Notes: generated by a model from the sequence alone, not told the origin. DNA of 33,758 nucleotides from Mariniblastus sp. (GCA_022447605.1 JAKVBG010000030.1:1-33758); one strand, 5' to 3'. Counted from the stretch's first letter, positions 25,725 through 33,758 are shown. Made by a program: numbers and translations.

Positions 25725-26273
25725 ATGAGTGATCGAATCATCATGCGAACCGGTGAATGCCTGGTGGCCGGTGGCCCTCCCTTTACGGCGGCCGAGCCGG
25801 AAGTCGTAATTGGTGAACTCGATGGCCCCGTCGGCACCGCGATCGCCACGCTGACCGGAGACCAGGCGGCGGGGCACTCCAAGGTCTTTGCGATCCTCAA
25901 TACCGACGTCCAGGTCAGGCCGGTCACATTGATGGTCAGCAAAGTAACGGTCAAGAACAGCCGTTACACCAACATCCTGATGGGGACCGTGCAGGCCGCC
26001 ATCGCCAACGGCGTGCTGGATGCGGTTCGCGCCGGCGACATCCCGAAGGAGAAGGCGAATGACTTGGGCATCATCTGCTCGGTCTGGCTGAATCCGGGCG
26101 TTTCCACCGATGACAAACTGGACCACAAAGCGTTGTTTGAAATCCACCGCAAAGCGATGTCCCAGGCAATCCACAAAGCGATGAACAATGAACCCTCCAT
26201 TGATTGGTTACTCGAACACCAGGATGAAATTACCCACAAGTATTATGAGCGAGGATTGAAGGGGGAGATCTAG
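25725..26273 (+). CDS. Formaldehyde-activating enzyme (Fae) homologue lacking the catalytic His
   Basis: A 182-residue protein of the Fae family, which condenses formaldehyde with tetrahydromethanopterin. Family marks are GECLV near residue 10, PVGTAIA, GHSKVFAIL, the RPVTLMVSKVTVKN block, the VQAAIANGVLDAVRAGDIPK helix and DLGIICSVWL. The catalytic residue of Methylobacterium Fae, His17 in VAHIDLIIG, aligns with Glu24 in AAEPEVVIG after a 2-residue insertion, and no other His is nearby. The C-terminal 25 residues (DWLLEHQDEITHKYYERG) go beyond standard Fae. AGAGG lies about ten bases upstream. No other C1-pathway gene is in the window. It may be one of the divergent Fae paralogues of planctomycetes, with an activity other than the Fae reaction. 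Confidence 0.85.
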   Translation: MSDRIIMRTGECLVAGGPPFTAAEPEVVIGELDGPVGTAIATLTGDQAAGHSKVFAILNTDVQVRPVTLMVSKVTVKNSRYTNILMGTVQAAIANGVLDAVRAGDIPKEKANDLGIICSVWLNPGVSTDDKLDHKALFEIHRKAMSQAIHKAMNNEPSIDWLLEHQDEITHKYYERGLKGEI

Positions 26274-26366
26274 ACGATTTTTCTTGCTTCCCATTCGGTT
26301 GCAGTAATCGTACATACGGGCAGTCATCAACACCTGATCCGCCCCAAGGATTCGAGGAGAGAACGG

Positions 26367-26527
26367 ATGACGATGGGTTTTATCTTTCTGGGCGTTGGCC
26401 TCGCCGCCTGGCTACTTCCCTGCCTGATCGCGCAACGATTGGGTGGGGCGGCAAGGGAAGCCCATGCCTGATGGTCCTGTTGGGGACCATCTTCATTCTG
26501 CTCGGCCTGTGGAAGATCTTTATCTAG
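26367..26527 (+). pseudogene. Small two-helix membrane protein with apparent -1 frame break
   Basis: ATG at 26367 is preceded by GAGGAG seven bases away, a good ribosome-binding site. The first frame reads MTMGFIFLGVGLAAWLLPCL and stops at 26469-26471 after 34 codons. In the -1 frame the sequence goes on as GGKGSPCLMVLLGTIFILLG and LWKIFI, stop at 26527, which is a typical second helix. Joined near the G-rich run 26441-26452 the product would be a 52-residue two-helix protein. A second reading is two coupled micro-genes, since the stop and an ATG overlap as TGATG (26469-26473). A mutation, a sequencing error or a programmed shift cannot be told apart here; no canonical slippery heptamer is seen. 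Confidence 0.45.
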
Positions 26528-26541
26528 GGCCGAACGTCGCT

Positions 26542-27225
26542 TTAATTCGTCGTGGCCGCCACGATGGCCGGCAGCATGACGGCCATCATTACCGCCGCTT
26601 GCACGGCGGCGATTGCCTCACGGGTCGCCCCGGCTGCCAGGATCTCGCCCTTGGCCAGCTGTTGGACACGTTCCCGATGTTGGCTCAGTTCTTCTGGCAC
26701 AAAGTTGGATTTCAGTAGGCCCGCATGACTGGCCAGGGCAATCAGGATCACCGTCCGTTCATCCAGGACGGCCTGTGGGTCAAACATGACCCGCGCCATC
26801 TGCGCGCGGATATCATCTTCCACCGTCCCATTCGACTCCGGGTAAATTCGTTTAGAAAAAAGCCAGAGAATCTTTTTTTCGTCCCGTCGCAGCACGCCCA
26901 GCTGACACAACTGTTCGGCAATCAGGTGGGGCAAATCCTTATTTCCGGCAATCCGGCCGACCCAGTCCTGAAGTTTCCGCGGTTTGCTCGATTCAATGAT
27001 CTGCAACAGGCACTCGTCGAGAAACGGATCACCTGTCGGTTCACGGGAAACCACGTTGACGATCTTCTGCTTGTCGTCCGAAGCGACAATCCGATAACTC
27101 AGCAACAGTTCACTCAACACGGCCCCCGCAATCGCGTAAGCATAGTAACTACCCGTAAACAGCCCTTTTCCATCGTTGAGGGCCAACAGGACGATCTGTT
27201 GATGAAGTCCCCATCGGTTCGGCAT
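26542..27225 (-). CDS. GOLPH3/VPS74 (GPP34) family protein
   Basis: A 227-residue protein matching the GPP34 family. It begins LHQQIVLLALNDGKGLF, the family's first helix and turn, followed by YAIAGAVLSELLLSYRI, the DPFLDECLLQII segment, WVGRIAGNKDLPHLIAEQLC and the LVKRGVL-like LCQLGVLRRDEKKILWLF. The C terminus ends in an Ala-rich hydrophobic helix. In eukaryotes these proteins bind phosphatidylinositol-4-phosphate on Golgi membranes; bacterial homologues are found mostly in actinobacteria and their role is unknown. The basic residues around RRDEKK could contact lipid headgroups. GGGGA lies about seven bases before the ATG. The gene stands alone. Confidence 0.85.
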   Translation of the reverse strand: MPNRWGLHQQIVLLALNDGKGLFTGSYYAYAIAGAVLSELLLSYRIVASDDKQKIVNVVSREPTGDPFLDECLLQIIESSKPRKLQDWVGRIAGNKDLPHLIAEQLCQLGVLRRDEKKILWLFSKRIYPESNGTVEDDIRAQMARVMFDPQAVLDERTVILIALASHAGLLKSNFVPEELSQHRERVQQLAKGEILAAGATREAIAAVQAAVMMAVMLPAIVAATTN

Positions 27226-27496
27226 GTATTTCCCCTAGCAAATCAGTGAAGTTTCGGTCCGTTGCCCTGACAGGATCGCATATTGGACCAACGCAGGCAA
27301 GTTTTTCCCAACCAGAAAGCGACTGAACCGGTTCGGCCACGTGGAACCCCGACAGAACACCCCGAGTTTCTTCCTGCGCGAACCGAGGTACGATACTCGT
27401 TGGAACCGATGCCTGGCAAGCGCCTTCTGACTGGGCATCGCTCCGGCCCCCACCTACGTCCGTAGGGACCATCCTCTGGAAGTAACCACCCGGCCC

Positions 27497-28666
27497 ATGC
27501 CTGCAGAAAATCTCTCGACCGTCAGTCACGTCACCCGCATCACCCGGTCGGTCGAGAACCCGGCCCGGTCTGCGTCCGATTTTCCGGATCAGGCCACCTC
27601 TCTGAACGGCCAGAACATGTCCGCGGCAGCACGCCAGATTTCTGCTTGGCCCGCTTACCAGCCAACCCCCTTGCACAGCCTGCCGGCGATCGCCGAAGCG
27701 TGTGGTCTCCGCGCAGTCTGGTACAAGGACGAGGCTCATCGTTTCGGTCTCGGTTCCTTCAAGGCGTTGGGCGGGGCGTATGCGGTGGCCCAGTTGGCGG
27801 AGCACTGGCAACGTTCCGGTCGCGATCTGGCCGAACTGACCGTGACCACCGCCACCGACGGGAACCATGGTCGATCGGTCGCCTGGGGAGCCCGGCGGGC
27901 CGGTTGCGCCGCCACCATCCTGATTCATGAACAGGTCAGTCCGGCGCGGGAACGGGCGATGCAAGATCTGGGCGCCACGGTGATCCGGGTCGAGGGGAAT
28001 TACGAAGCGTCGCTGGCCGCCTGTCGCCGCGCCGCGGCTGAGTACGGCTGGCAGATCGTATCCGACACCTCCTGGGACGATTACCGGGAGATCCCGCTGC
28101 AGGTGATGGCCGGTTACTCGCTGATCGCCAGCGAAGTTCTCGATCAACTCGGTGACCAAAATTTGACCCATACTTTCCTGCCGGTCGGTGTGGGCGGCCT
28201 GGCCGCCGGATTGGTGGCTCGCTTCTGGCAACAGATGGGGCGCGAACTCTGCCGGGTCATCACGGTCGAGTCCGATCTGTCCCCCTGCCTGCAACAGAGC
28301 CTGGCGGCCGGCCAGCGCACCCGGTTCGACATCTCCGCCGAGACGCTGATGGCCGGACTCTCTTGTGGCGAGGTCTCTCAGCTCGCCTGGGAAATCTTGC
28401 AGCCAACCGTGCACCATAGCGTATCGATCCCGGACCAGGCGATCGGCCCGCTGATGCGGCTGCTGGCAGACGGTCTGCCCGGCAGCCGGCCGATCGAAGC
28501 CGGAGAGTGCGCCACCGCCGGCCTGGCGGCCTTGTTAGCCGCTCACGGCGACCCAACTCTGTGGCAGGCGTGCGGGTTGGGCGCCGATTCGACCGTGTTG
28601 CTGATCGGCACCGAGGGAGCGACCGACCCCGAGCTGTACCACGCCTTGCTGCAAGCGGGTAACTGA
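27497..28666 (+). CDS. dpaL: Diaminopropionate ammonia-lyase-like PLP enzyme
   Basis: A 389-residue fold-type II PLP enzyme. The Schiff-base lysine is Lys89 in HRFGLGSFKALGGAYAV, a signature of diaminopropionate ammonia-lyase (DpaL/YgeX), preceded by AVWYKDEA. TATDGNHGRSVAWGAR is the substrate/carboxylate loop and LPVGVGGLAAG the phosphate-binding loop; SDTSWDDYREIPLQVMAGY is also typical of the family. The reaction turns 2,3-diaminopropionate into pyruvate and two ammonia. The first 40 residues are Ser/Arg/Asn-rich and could be over-extended; Met41 is another start. It is 10-15 residues away from the usual length of about 400. The neighbours give no pathway context. Confidence 0.87.
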   Translation: MPAENLSTVSHVTRITRSVENPARSASDFPDQATSLNGQNMSAAARQISAWPAYQPTPLHSLPAIAEACGLRAVWYKDEAHRFGLGSFKALGGAYAVAQLAEHWQRSGRDLAELTVTTATDGNHGRSVAWGARRAGCAATILIHEQVSPARERAMQDLGATVIRVEGNYEASLAACRRAAAEYGWQIVSDTSWDDYREIPLQVMAGYSLIASEVLDQLGDQNLTHTFLPVGVGGLAAGLVARFWQQMGRELCRVITVESDLSPCLQQSLAAGQRTRFDISAETLMAGLSCGEVSQLAWEILQPTVHHSVSIPDQAIGPLMRLLADGLPGSRPIEAGECATAGLAALLAAHGDPTLWQACGLGADSTVLLIGTEGATDPELYHALLQAGN

Positions 28667-28892
28667 ACGGGCCGATCAACCGCGGCTCGATATTCGGTCG
28701 ACACAAACAGTGGGGCAGACGACAACGAAGCAGAACGTCCCACCGCAAAACAGGCACAATCCCCACATTTGACGAACGACCGACGGGAACTCTTTTCGCC
28801 CGATCGAGTCGACTCATCGATCCGCATCCACCCGTCGATCCCAAGGGTAAGACCAGGGATTGACGGAATTTCTTCGGGGTGGACGGAACAAC

Positions 28893-30335
28893 ATGCTTTT
28901 CAGCGATCCGGCATTCCTGTTCTGCTTCCTGCCGATTGTCTTAACCCTGCATTCCCTCCTGCCCCGTCCCTGCAGGAATCTGATCCTGTTGGCCGCCAGC
29001 CTGTTCTTTTACGCCTGGGGTGACAGCCGCCAAATGGTGGTGATCCTGCTGTCCATTGGCATCAACTACTGGCTCGGCCTGAAAATGGACCAGTTGTCCG
29101 AGGAACGGCATCGTCGGTTGTTGATGAAGATCGCCGTCGCCTTCAACATCGGCATGCTGATCGTCTTCAAATACACCAACTTCCTGTTCGCCTCGTTGGT
29201 CGACCTGCTGGGGCTCCACGGCTCAGTCGAATACGCGCCCCAGATCGAACTTCCCATCGGCATCAGCTTTTACACGTTTCAAGCGCTCTCGTATGTGATT
29301 GATGTTTACCGGCGACAGGTCGAACCACAGAGACGATTGCGGAACCTCGCCCTCTATATCGCATCGTTCCCCCAGCTGATCGCCGGGCCGATCGTTCGCT
29401 ACAGCGATGTGCAGCGTCAGATCGTCGACCGCGTCGTCAACTTTCACCAATTCCGCCGAGGGATCGAGCGATTCATCATCGGGCTGGGGAAAAAGATGAT
29501 CATCGCCAACACGGCCGCAGAAATCGCCGATGCGGTGTTCGCGATGCAGGGGTCGGAACTCTCCACCGCCGATGCGTGGCTGGGGGCGTTTGCTTATACG
29601 GTCCAGATCTACTTTGATTTTTCCGGGTACACGGACATGGCGATCGGCATCGGCCTGATGCTCGGTTTCCGTTTCGCGGAAAACTTCAACTATCCGTATA
29701 TTGCCAAATCGATCACCGAATTTTGGCGCCGCTGGCACATCTCCCTTTCCACCTGGTTCCGCGACTACCTCTACATCCCCCTGGGAGGGAATCGACGGGG
29801 ACCGTTTCGTACTTACTTCAACTTGATGGTCGTCTTCATGTTGTGCGGCCTCTGGCACGGAGCGAGTTGGACATTCCTGGCTTGGGGCATCGTGCAAGGC
29901 CTGTTCCTGATTCTGGAACGGGTCGGTTTTGGGAAAGTCCTCAAGAAGATGGGACCCTTGGCGCACGTCTACACGATGCTGGTCGTGATGTTTGCCTGGG
30001 TGATCTTTCGTGCGGACACCCTGTCCCAAGCGTTGGCCTTCGGCCAGGTGATGTGGGGCGCAGGCGGGAACTGGGATCTTAGCCCGGCCCTGCAAACGGC
30101 CCTCACCCGCTACCACCTGCTGGTGCTCGGGTTCTCGGTCATCGCGGCTATGCCGATCGGACCGGCGCTCGTTTCCCAGGCCCGCCGCCTGTCGGAACGG
30201 CGACCGAGACTCCGTCCCTTTTTCCGTCCCGCATTGGAAATGATCCAATTCACCGGTATCCAGTTGCAGTTTGCCTGGTGCGTCTGCCTGGTTTTCAGCA
30301 GTACTTACAACCCGTTTATCTATTTTCGATTCTAG
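28893..30335 (+). CDS. MBOAT-family O-acyltransferase (AlgI-like)
   Basis: A 480-residue multi-pass membrane protein beginning LFSDPAFLFCFLPIVL, a common AlgI start. The MBOAT core is FWRRWHISLSTWFRDYLYIP with His282, and LCGLWHGASWTFLAWG with the catalytic His322, the same number as in Pseudomonas AlgI. ISFYTFQALSYVIDVYR and YFDFSGYTDMAIG are further family blocks. It passes acetyl groups across the inner membrane for O-acetylation of an exported polysaccharide. ATG at 28893 was preferred to the TTG at 28860, which adds a charged tail. The AlgJ/AlgX-like partner begins 12 bases after the stop, so the two form an operon. Confidence 0.92.
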   Translation: MLFSDPAFLFCFLPIVLTLHSLLPRPCRNLILLAASLFFYAWGDSRQMVVILLSIGINYWLGLKMDQLSEERHRRLLMKIAVAFNIGMLIVFKYTNFLFASLVDLLGLHGSVEYAPQIELPIGISFYTFQALSYVIDVYRRQVEPQRRLRNLALYIASFPQLIAGPIVRYSDVQRQIVDRVVNFHQFRRGIERFIIGLGKKMIIANTAAEIADAVFAMQGSELSTADAWLGAFAYTVQIYFDFSGYTDMAIGIGLMLGFRFAENFNYPYIAKSITEFWRRWHISLSTWFRDYLYIPLGGNRRGPFRTYFNLMVVFMLCGLWHGASWTFLAWGIVQGLFLILERVGFGKVLKKMGPLAHVYTMLVVMFAWVIFRADTLSQALAFGQVMWGAGGNWDLSPALQTALTRYHLLVLGFSVIAAMPIGPALVSQARRLSERRPRLRPFFRPALEMIQFTGIQLQFAWCVCLVFSSTYNPFIYFRF

Positions 30336-30347
30336 GTCGTTGATTTC

Positions 30348-31655
30348 ATGTCCAGCCCTTCCCCTTTGCCAACCGAACCCAGCTCGGAAAATCCCACGCC
30401 GCGGCGGCGGGACGATTCTCTCATGCCGGAAACCTGGCAAACCGTTGACTCGGCACCAACCCATGGCCGTCCGATGGATCGGGTCGTCACTTGGATGTTT
30501 CTGGGCTGCATCTGGTTGCCATTGCTGCTGATGATCTTCTTTCCCTCGTTGAATTCCAACCGGGAAAACCGCACCCTGGCCAAGTTTCCGGGGACGGACG
30601 GCACCAAAATTTCATTTCATCAACTGGACCAATACCTGACGGATCACCTAGGCCTGCGGTCTGTTTTCATCGATGCTCACAACCGGATCAAGCTGGCCGC
30701 TTTCCGCACCACGAAACAGAAAGTCCTGCTGGGCAAGGATGAATGGCTGTTCTACAACGCCGGACAGACCGTGGCTGCCTTTACCGGTGAAATTGCCTGC
30801 ACCGCGGAAATCAAGGATCGTTGGCGCCGCACTTTGCAGCAGCGAGCGGATTACCTGGGCCGCCTCAACATCCCCTACGGTTTCATCGCCGTGCCGGACA
30901 AACAATTCGTCTACCCGGAAAAGATGCCCGACAACATTTGCCAAAGCGAGACAGGTGGTTACACCGAGACGCTGTTGCGGGAACTCAGCGATGACGTGAA
31001 CGTGATCACGCTTCTCGAGGCACTGCATTCTGCCAAGCAGCAGGGCCAAGTTTATTACCCCCGGGACACCCATTGGAACGGTCGTGGCATGGCAGCTGGG
31101 TTCCAGGCGGTGATCGAACAGCTGGCCGAATTCGTGCCCGGATTTACCAGTGAAAAACCGTGCCAACTGGAGATCGTCGTCAGGGAAAAACTGAATCGAT
31201 GCCAGGGCTTGAGTGACCTGATCGGCGACCAACCTGAGCCGCAGCCAACGATCTTGGCGTTTCCGACAAAGCCCAACGCAATATTGATCAACACGCCGGG
31301 CCCCTACAATCAGCTGGAAGAGTACTACCAGAAGAAAAAGGGAGCGGTCCAAGTCTACGTCAATGACTCAGAACGCGTGCGGGGAAGACGACTGGTCATG
31401 TTCCATACATCTTTCAGTATCGGCTGCATGCGCCCTTTGATGGCGGAACATTTTGAACGCGCCGTTTTCATTCGGCACACCCCGGAGCATTTTCTGGCCT
31501 TCCACAAATCGTTGATCGAACAGGAAAAGCCCACCCTCGTGTTGAACGAGATTCCGACCCGCTACCTGACTCTCGATCCGACGACGGCGTATTGCGCCGA
31601 CGACTGGTCAGATGCTCCTTTTCGGATCACCAGTCAGAACCGGGATCGGCGTTAG
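30348..31655 (+). CDS. AlgJ/AlgX-like SGNH acetyltransferase
   Basis: A 435-residue protein, anchored by one helix at about 50-67 after a Pro/Ser-rich cytosolic tail. The periplasmic part has GKDEWLFYNAGQ, the VPDKQFVYPEKMP block and the catalytic YYPRDTHWNGRGM with Asp240 and His242. The Ser block is MFHTSFSIGC with Ser355, followed by AEHFERAVFIRH. Proteins of this kind take acetyl groups from an AlgI-type MBOAT and place them on the polysaccharide. The 12-base gap to the MBOAT gene and same strand support a two-gene O-acetylation unit; no polysaccharide synthase is in the window. Confidence 0.88.
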   Translation: MSSPSPLPTEPSSENPTPRRRDDSLMPETWQTVDSAPTHGRPMDRVVTWMFLGCIWLPLLLMIFFPSLNSNRENRTLAKFPGTDGTKISFHQLDQYLTDHLGLRSVFIDAHNRIKLAAFRTTKQKVLLGKDEWLFYNAGQTVAAFTGEIACTAEIKDRWRRTLQQRADYLGRLNIPYGFIAVPDKQFVYPEKMPDNICQSETGGYTETLLRELSDDVNVITLLEALHSAKQQGQVYYPRDTHWNGRGMAAGFQAVIEQLAEFVPGFTSEKPCQLEIVVREKLNRCQGLSDLIGDQPEPQPTILAFPTKPNAILINTPGPYNQLEEYYQKKKGAVQVYVNDSERVRGRRLVMFHTSFSIGCMRPLMAEHFERAVFIRHTPEHFLAFHKSLIEQEKPTLVLNEIPTRYLTLDPTTAYCADDWSDAPFRITSQNRDRR

Positions 31656-31697
31656 GGGACAGGTGTCACCGACAGGCCTGCGGCATCAGGCAACGCG

Positions 31698-33110
31698 TCA
31701 AACCTTCAATGCCCGCACATCCGACCCGGAAGGACTCTGGTAAACCTCCAGGTCGAAATGGGCTGCGGAGGCCAACAGGTGATCGAAAATGTCAGCCTGA
31801 ATCTCTTCGTACTGTACCCAACGGTTGTCGTTGGTAAACACGTACAACTCGATCGGCAGGCCGTCCGGCCCGGGCGCCAACTGCCGGACCAGGAAGGTAA
31901 ATTTATCAGAATAGATCTTGGGGTGATCGTGCAGGTACGCCTTGATGTAAGCTCGGTAAATCCCCACATTCGTCTGCTGCCGGCCATTGCCGACATTTGT
32001 CGTGTCAATTCCGTGGCTTTCATTCCATTTCCCGATCTCCTGTTTCGCCTGATCGAGATAGTCATCGATCAGGGAAAACTTTCGATAGCGTTCCACATCC
32101 TGTTCATCCACAAAACGGATCGAATTGATGTCGATCGAGATGGAGCGTTTGATCCGTCGCGCGCCGGATTCACTCATGCCCCGCCAGTTTTGAAACGGGG
32201 TGTTGATCAGATCGTAGGCCGGTATGAGCATCAGCGTCTGGTCAAAGGCGCGTACTTGAACGGTGGTCAGAGTGATCTCCTCGACATCCCCGTCCACCCC
32301 TTTGCTCGGGACGGTGATCCAGTCACCCACCCGCACCATCTGGTTGGCCGCGATTTGCACGCCGGCCACCAGTCCCAGGATCGCATCCTTGAAGATCAGT
32401 AGCAGGACCGCCATCATCGCGCCCAGCCCGGAGATGAACCAGAGCGGCGACTTGGCAAACAGCGCGCTCAATGCCAACAAAATCCCGATCAGCAAAACGA
32501 TCATCTTGGCCGCCTGCGACATGCCGACCAGCGGCATCTTGTTGCCGAACCCTTTGGCGACCAACGTTCGTTCACCGACCTCGATCACGCCCCAGATCAT
32601 GCGCACCAACACCCAGATCGCCGCCAACTCGAGCAGGGGACGAAGCCACCAATCGATCCCGTACACCTGGAAGGCGGGCAGTGAAAGGGCCAACAACACG
32701 ATCGGCACGAAATGCGACAGGCGTTCCAACACCTTCTGGTTGATCAATTCGGATGCCCAGACGGACGAACTCTTGCGCAGCGACCGGTGCATGATCCGCT
32801 GAATCACCAGTTTGGCTATGAAATCGGCGATCCCACAGATGAGCAGGACACCGATCACAGCCGTGGCCACGGCAAACATCGATGCGAGAGTCGGGTTAAG
32901 TCCCCAGCCTTGCGAGACTTTTTCCAGCCAGTCCAACGCCTGGGTCATCTGGTCGCTGGCAAAATTTTCACGCAGGAATGTTTCGTGGTTGAAAAGCTCA
33001 CCGGCCTGGTCCGCTCCGGCCTGGTCCGCTCCGGCCTGCTCGCCGCCTGTCACTGCGTCTTTGCTGGGCGACGTTTTTTTAACGTCAAGCGCATCTTTCG
33101 TCTGAAACAT
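31698..33110 (-). CDS. MscS-family mechanosensitive channel (YbdG-like)
   Basis: A 470-residue protein. The N-terminal 90 residues are cytosolic, with a repeat-encoded stretch of GADQA units. Then come about five helices, the last being the pore helix region PLWFISGLGAMMAVLLLIFKDAILGLVAGVQI. The MscS beta-domain follows (MVRVGDWITVP, DGDVEEITLTTVQVRAFDQT, LIPAYDLINTPFQNWRGM), then the cytosolic C domain with the IDINSIRFVDEQDVERYRKF insert and LPIELYVFTNDNRWVQYEEIQ, close to E. coli YbdG. It opens on membrane tension to release osmolytes. ATG at 33110 was taken; the codon three before is TTG. It converges on the acetyltransferase 42 bases away. Confidence 0.92.
   Translation of the reverse strand: MFQTKDALDVKKTSPSKDAVTGGEQAGADQAGADQAGELFNHETFLRENFASDQMTQALDWLEKVSQGWGLNPTLASMFAVATAVIGVLLICGIADFIAKLVIQRIMHRSLRKSSSVWASELINQKVLERLSHFVPIVLLALSLPAFQVYGIDWWLRPLLELAAIWVLVRMIWGVIEVGERTLVAKGFGNKMPLVGMSQAAKMIVLLIGILLALSALFAKSPLWFISGLGAMMAVLLLIFKDAILGLVAGVQIAANQMVRVGDWITVPSKGVDGDVEEITLTTVQVRAFDQTLMLIPAYDLINTPFQNWRGMSESGARRIKRSISIDINSIRFVDEQDVERYRKFSLIDDYLDQAKQEIGKWNESHGIDTTNVGNGRQQTNVGIYRAYIKAYLHDHPKIYSDKFTFLVRQLAPGPDGLPIELYVFTNDNRWVQYEEIQADIFDHLLASAAHFDLEVYQSPSGSDVRALKV
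33001..33045. repeat. 15-base tandem repeat inside the channel gene
   Basis: The unit CCGGCCTGGTCCGCT stands at 33001-33015 and 33016-33030, and a partial third copy follows to about 33045. In the minus-strand gene it encodes repeats of Gly-Ala-Asp-Gln-Ala in the disordered N terminus. In-frame length keeps the gene intact. Confidence 0.85.
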
Positions 33111-33292
33111 AAGTCGCAAGGTATCGGTTCCGTCGTTTGCGGGAAGGTGGGAAAATCGTGTTCGGCACGCGGTCTAATAAACACCCGGAACGTTGCTCTG
33201 ACAAGTAGACGCGTTTCAACCAATCTGAAACGCCCCGTTTTTAGCTACCTCGAAGGACCGATTGATACTGTTATTTTCCGAATTGATCCGAC

Positions 33293-33758
33293 TCAACCAG
33301 ACTCTGTATCCGGCAATCGGCCCGCGATCTGCGCCACATCGGCCCGTCCGGTCGTCCCCAACTGCTCCACCACCACCGAAGCCGCAGCCATGGCGATCTG
33401 GCACGCTTCGCTGGGTACGGCTCCACAGGCGAGTGCCGTCGCCAGGTTGGCCGTTACCGCATCACCGGCTCCCGTGATATCGATTTCTCCTCGACTGGGA
33501 ACTGGGGCGCACGCCTCCACCGATCCCTCCGGACCGACAACCAGAATCCCCTCGTCCGCCAGGGTTACAAAAACCGAGTGTCCGTTGCGATGGGCGATTT
33601 CCGCCGCCCACCGGCTGACCTTGCCGATCGACGCCTTTGCTTCGACCGATTGGCCCATTTCACGGGCCAACTCGGACTGATTCATTTTAAACCGAACCGG
33701 CGGAAATCGACCCAACCCGCTTCGACTGTCGGCCACGATCAAGGGTTCCGGCTCAGCC
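33293..33758 (-). CDS. PfkB-family carbohydrate kinase, C-terminal part
   Basis: The last 154 codons of a gene that begins outside the window; the frame stays open to base 33758. The phosphotransfer motif of PfkB kinases is GEIDITGAGDAVTANLATAL with the catalytic base Asp in GAGD. Upstream are PLIVADSRSGLGRF, MNQSELAREMG (usual N-x-x-E region) and VFVTLADEGILVV, the ATP-site strands. The product phosphorylates a sugar or sugar phosphate, of the ribokinase or RfaE-like type; the substrate cannot be read from this half. Confidence 0.9.
   Translation of the reverse strand, partial: AEPEPLIVADSRSGLGRFPPVRFKMNQSELAREMGQSVEAKASIGKVSRWAAEIAHRNGHSVFVTLADEGILVVGPEGSVEACAPVPSRGEIDITGAGDAVTANLATALACGAVPSEACQIAMAAASVVVEQLGTTGRADVAQIAGRLPDTESG

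Noticed and set aside
27235..27453. 72-codon frame on the minus strand just before the GOLPH3 gene
   Set aside because: No family, no usable ribosome-binding site for its starts, and Arg-rich composition typical of chance frames.
27149..28417. 422-codon frame opposite the ammonia-lyase
   Set aside because: It is antisense to a well-identified enzyme; the product is Gly/Arg/Asp/Gln-rich without any domain.
29223..30464. 413-codon frame opposite the MBOAT gene
   Set aside because: Antisense to a clear AlgI-type gene; product is low-complexity, rich in Glu, Asp, His and Arg.
30348..31655. Loss of the catalytic Ser block in the AlgJ-like protein
   Set aside because: The block reads HTSFS, with the Ser in place; AlgJ/AlgX-type proteins can have Thr before the Ser, so no loss can be claimed.
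1..33758. CRISPR array, prophage, insertion sequence, toxin-antitoxin or restriction system
   Set aside because: No regularly spaced repeats, transposase, integrase or matching gene pairs are seen anywhere in the window.

Overview
The window looks like a chromosomal segment of a planctomycete (Planctomycetota, probably Pirellulales-like). Family content is the reason. There are two DUF1559 pseudopilin-like proteins, two formylglycine sulfatases, two PEP-CTERM proteins, several small lipoproteins with a lipobox, a sialate O-acetylesterase-type esterase, an EF-hand protein, a formaldehyde-activating-enzyme homologue, and many monocistronic or short operons with weak Shine-Dalgarno signals. There is no rRNA, phage, transposase, integrase or CRISPR array. 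Both ends cut a gene.

Layout. 1-446: start of a secreted protein and a CAU-anticodon tRNA, both on minus. 642-4765 (minus): an H-NOX haem nitric-oxide sensor, directly followed by a GAF-containing hybrid histidine kinase with two receiver domains, then a secreted serine hydrolase. 5218-8212 (minus): TIGR01777-type epimerase, HalD-like Fe(II)/2-oxoglutarate oxygenase behind a 41-residue membrane protein that starts with TTG, and an SGNH/SASA esterase. 8426-8848: small lipoprotein on plus. 8925-12168 (minus): sulfatase, DsbB with a tiny DUF5993 partner overlapping it by ATGA, a membrane protein and a GNAT acetyltransferase. 12304-15230 (minus): a two-gene cassette (lipoprotein then DUF1559 protein) present twice in tandem. 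15592-17235 (minus): six-EF-hand secreted protein and a membrane protein. 17622-18980 (plus): PEP-CTERM protein with a clear terminator, then a 65-residue membrane protein. 19151-22220 (minus): small membrane protein, second sulfatase, di-haem cytochrome c. 22511-26527 (plus): PEP-CTERM beta-propeller-like protein, DsrE-like lipoprotein, another lipoprotein with terminator, a Fae homologue that lacks the catalytic histidine, and a frame-disrupted two-helix membrane protein. 26542-27225 (minus): GOLPH3/GPP34 homologue. 27497-31655 (plus): diaminopropionate ammonia-lyase, then an AlgI-like MBOAT and AlgJ/AlgX-like pair for polysaccharide O-acetylation. 31698-33758 (minus): YbdG-like mechanosensitive channel and the C-terminal part of a PfkB sugar kinase.

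How the genes relate. The best-supported functional unit is the H-NOX/hybrid kinase pair, a predicted NO-responsive signalling input whose phosphotransfer partner is not in the window. The sulfatases, the esterase, the O-acetylation pair and the EF-hand and PEP-CTERM proteins fit a life on sulfated and acylated polysaccharides with an elaborate cell surface. The duplicated lipoprotein/DUF1559 cassette, the Fae homologue without its catalytic His and the bacterial GOLPH3 homologue are the least explained parts. All calls come from reading the translated sequence; no database search was run.
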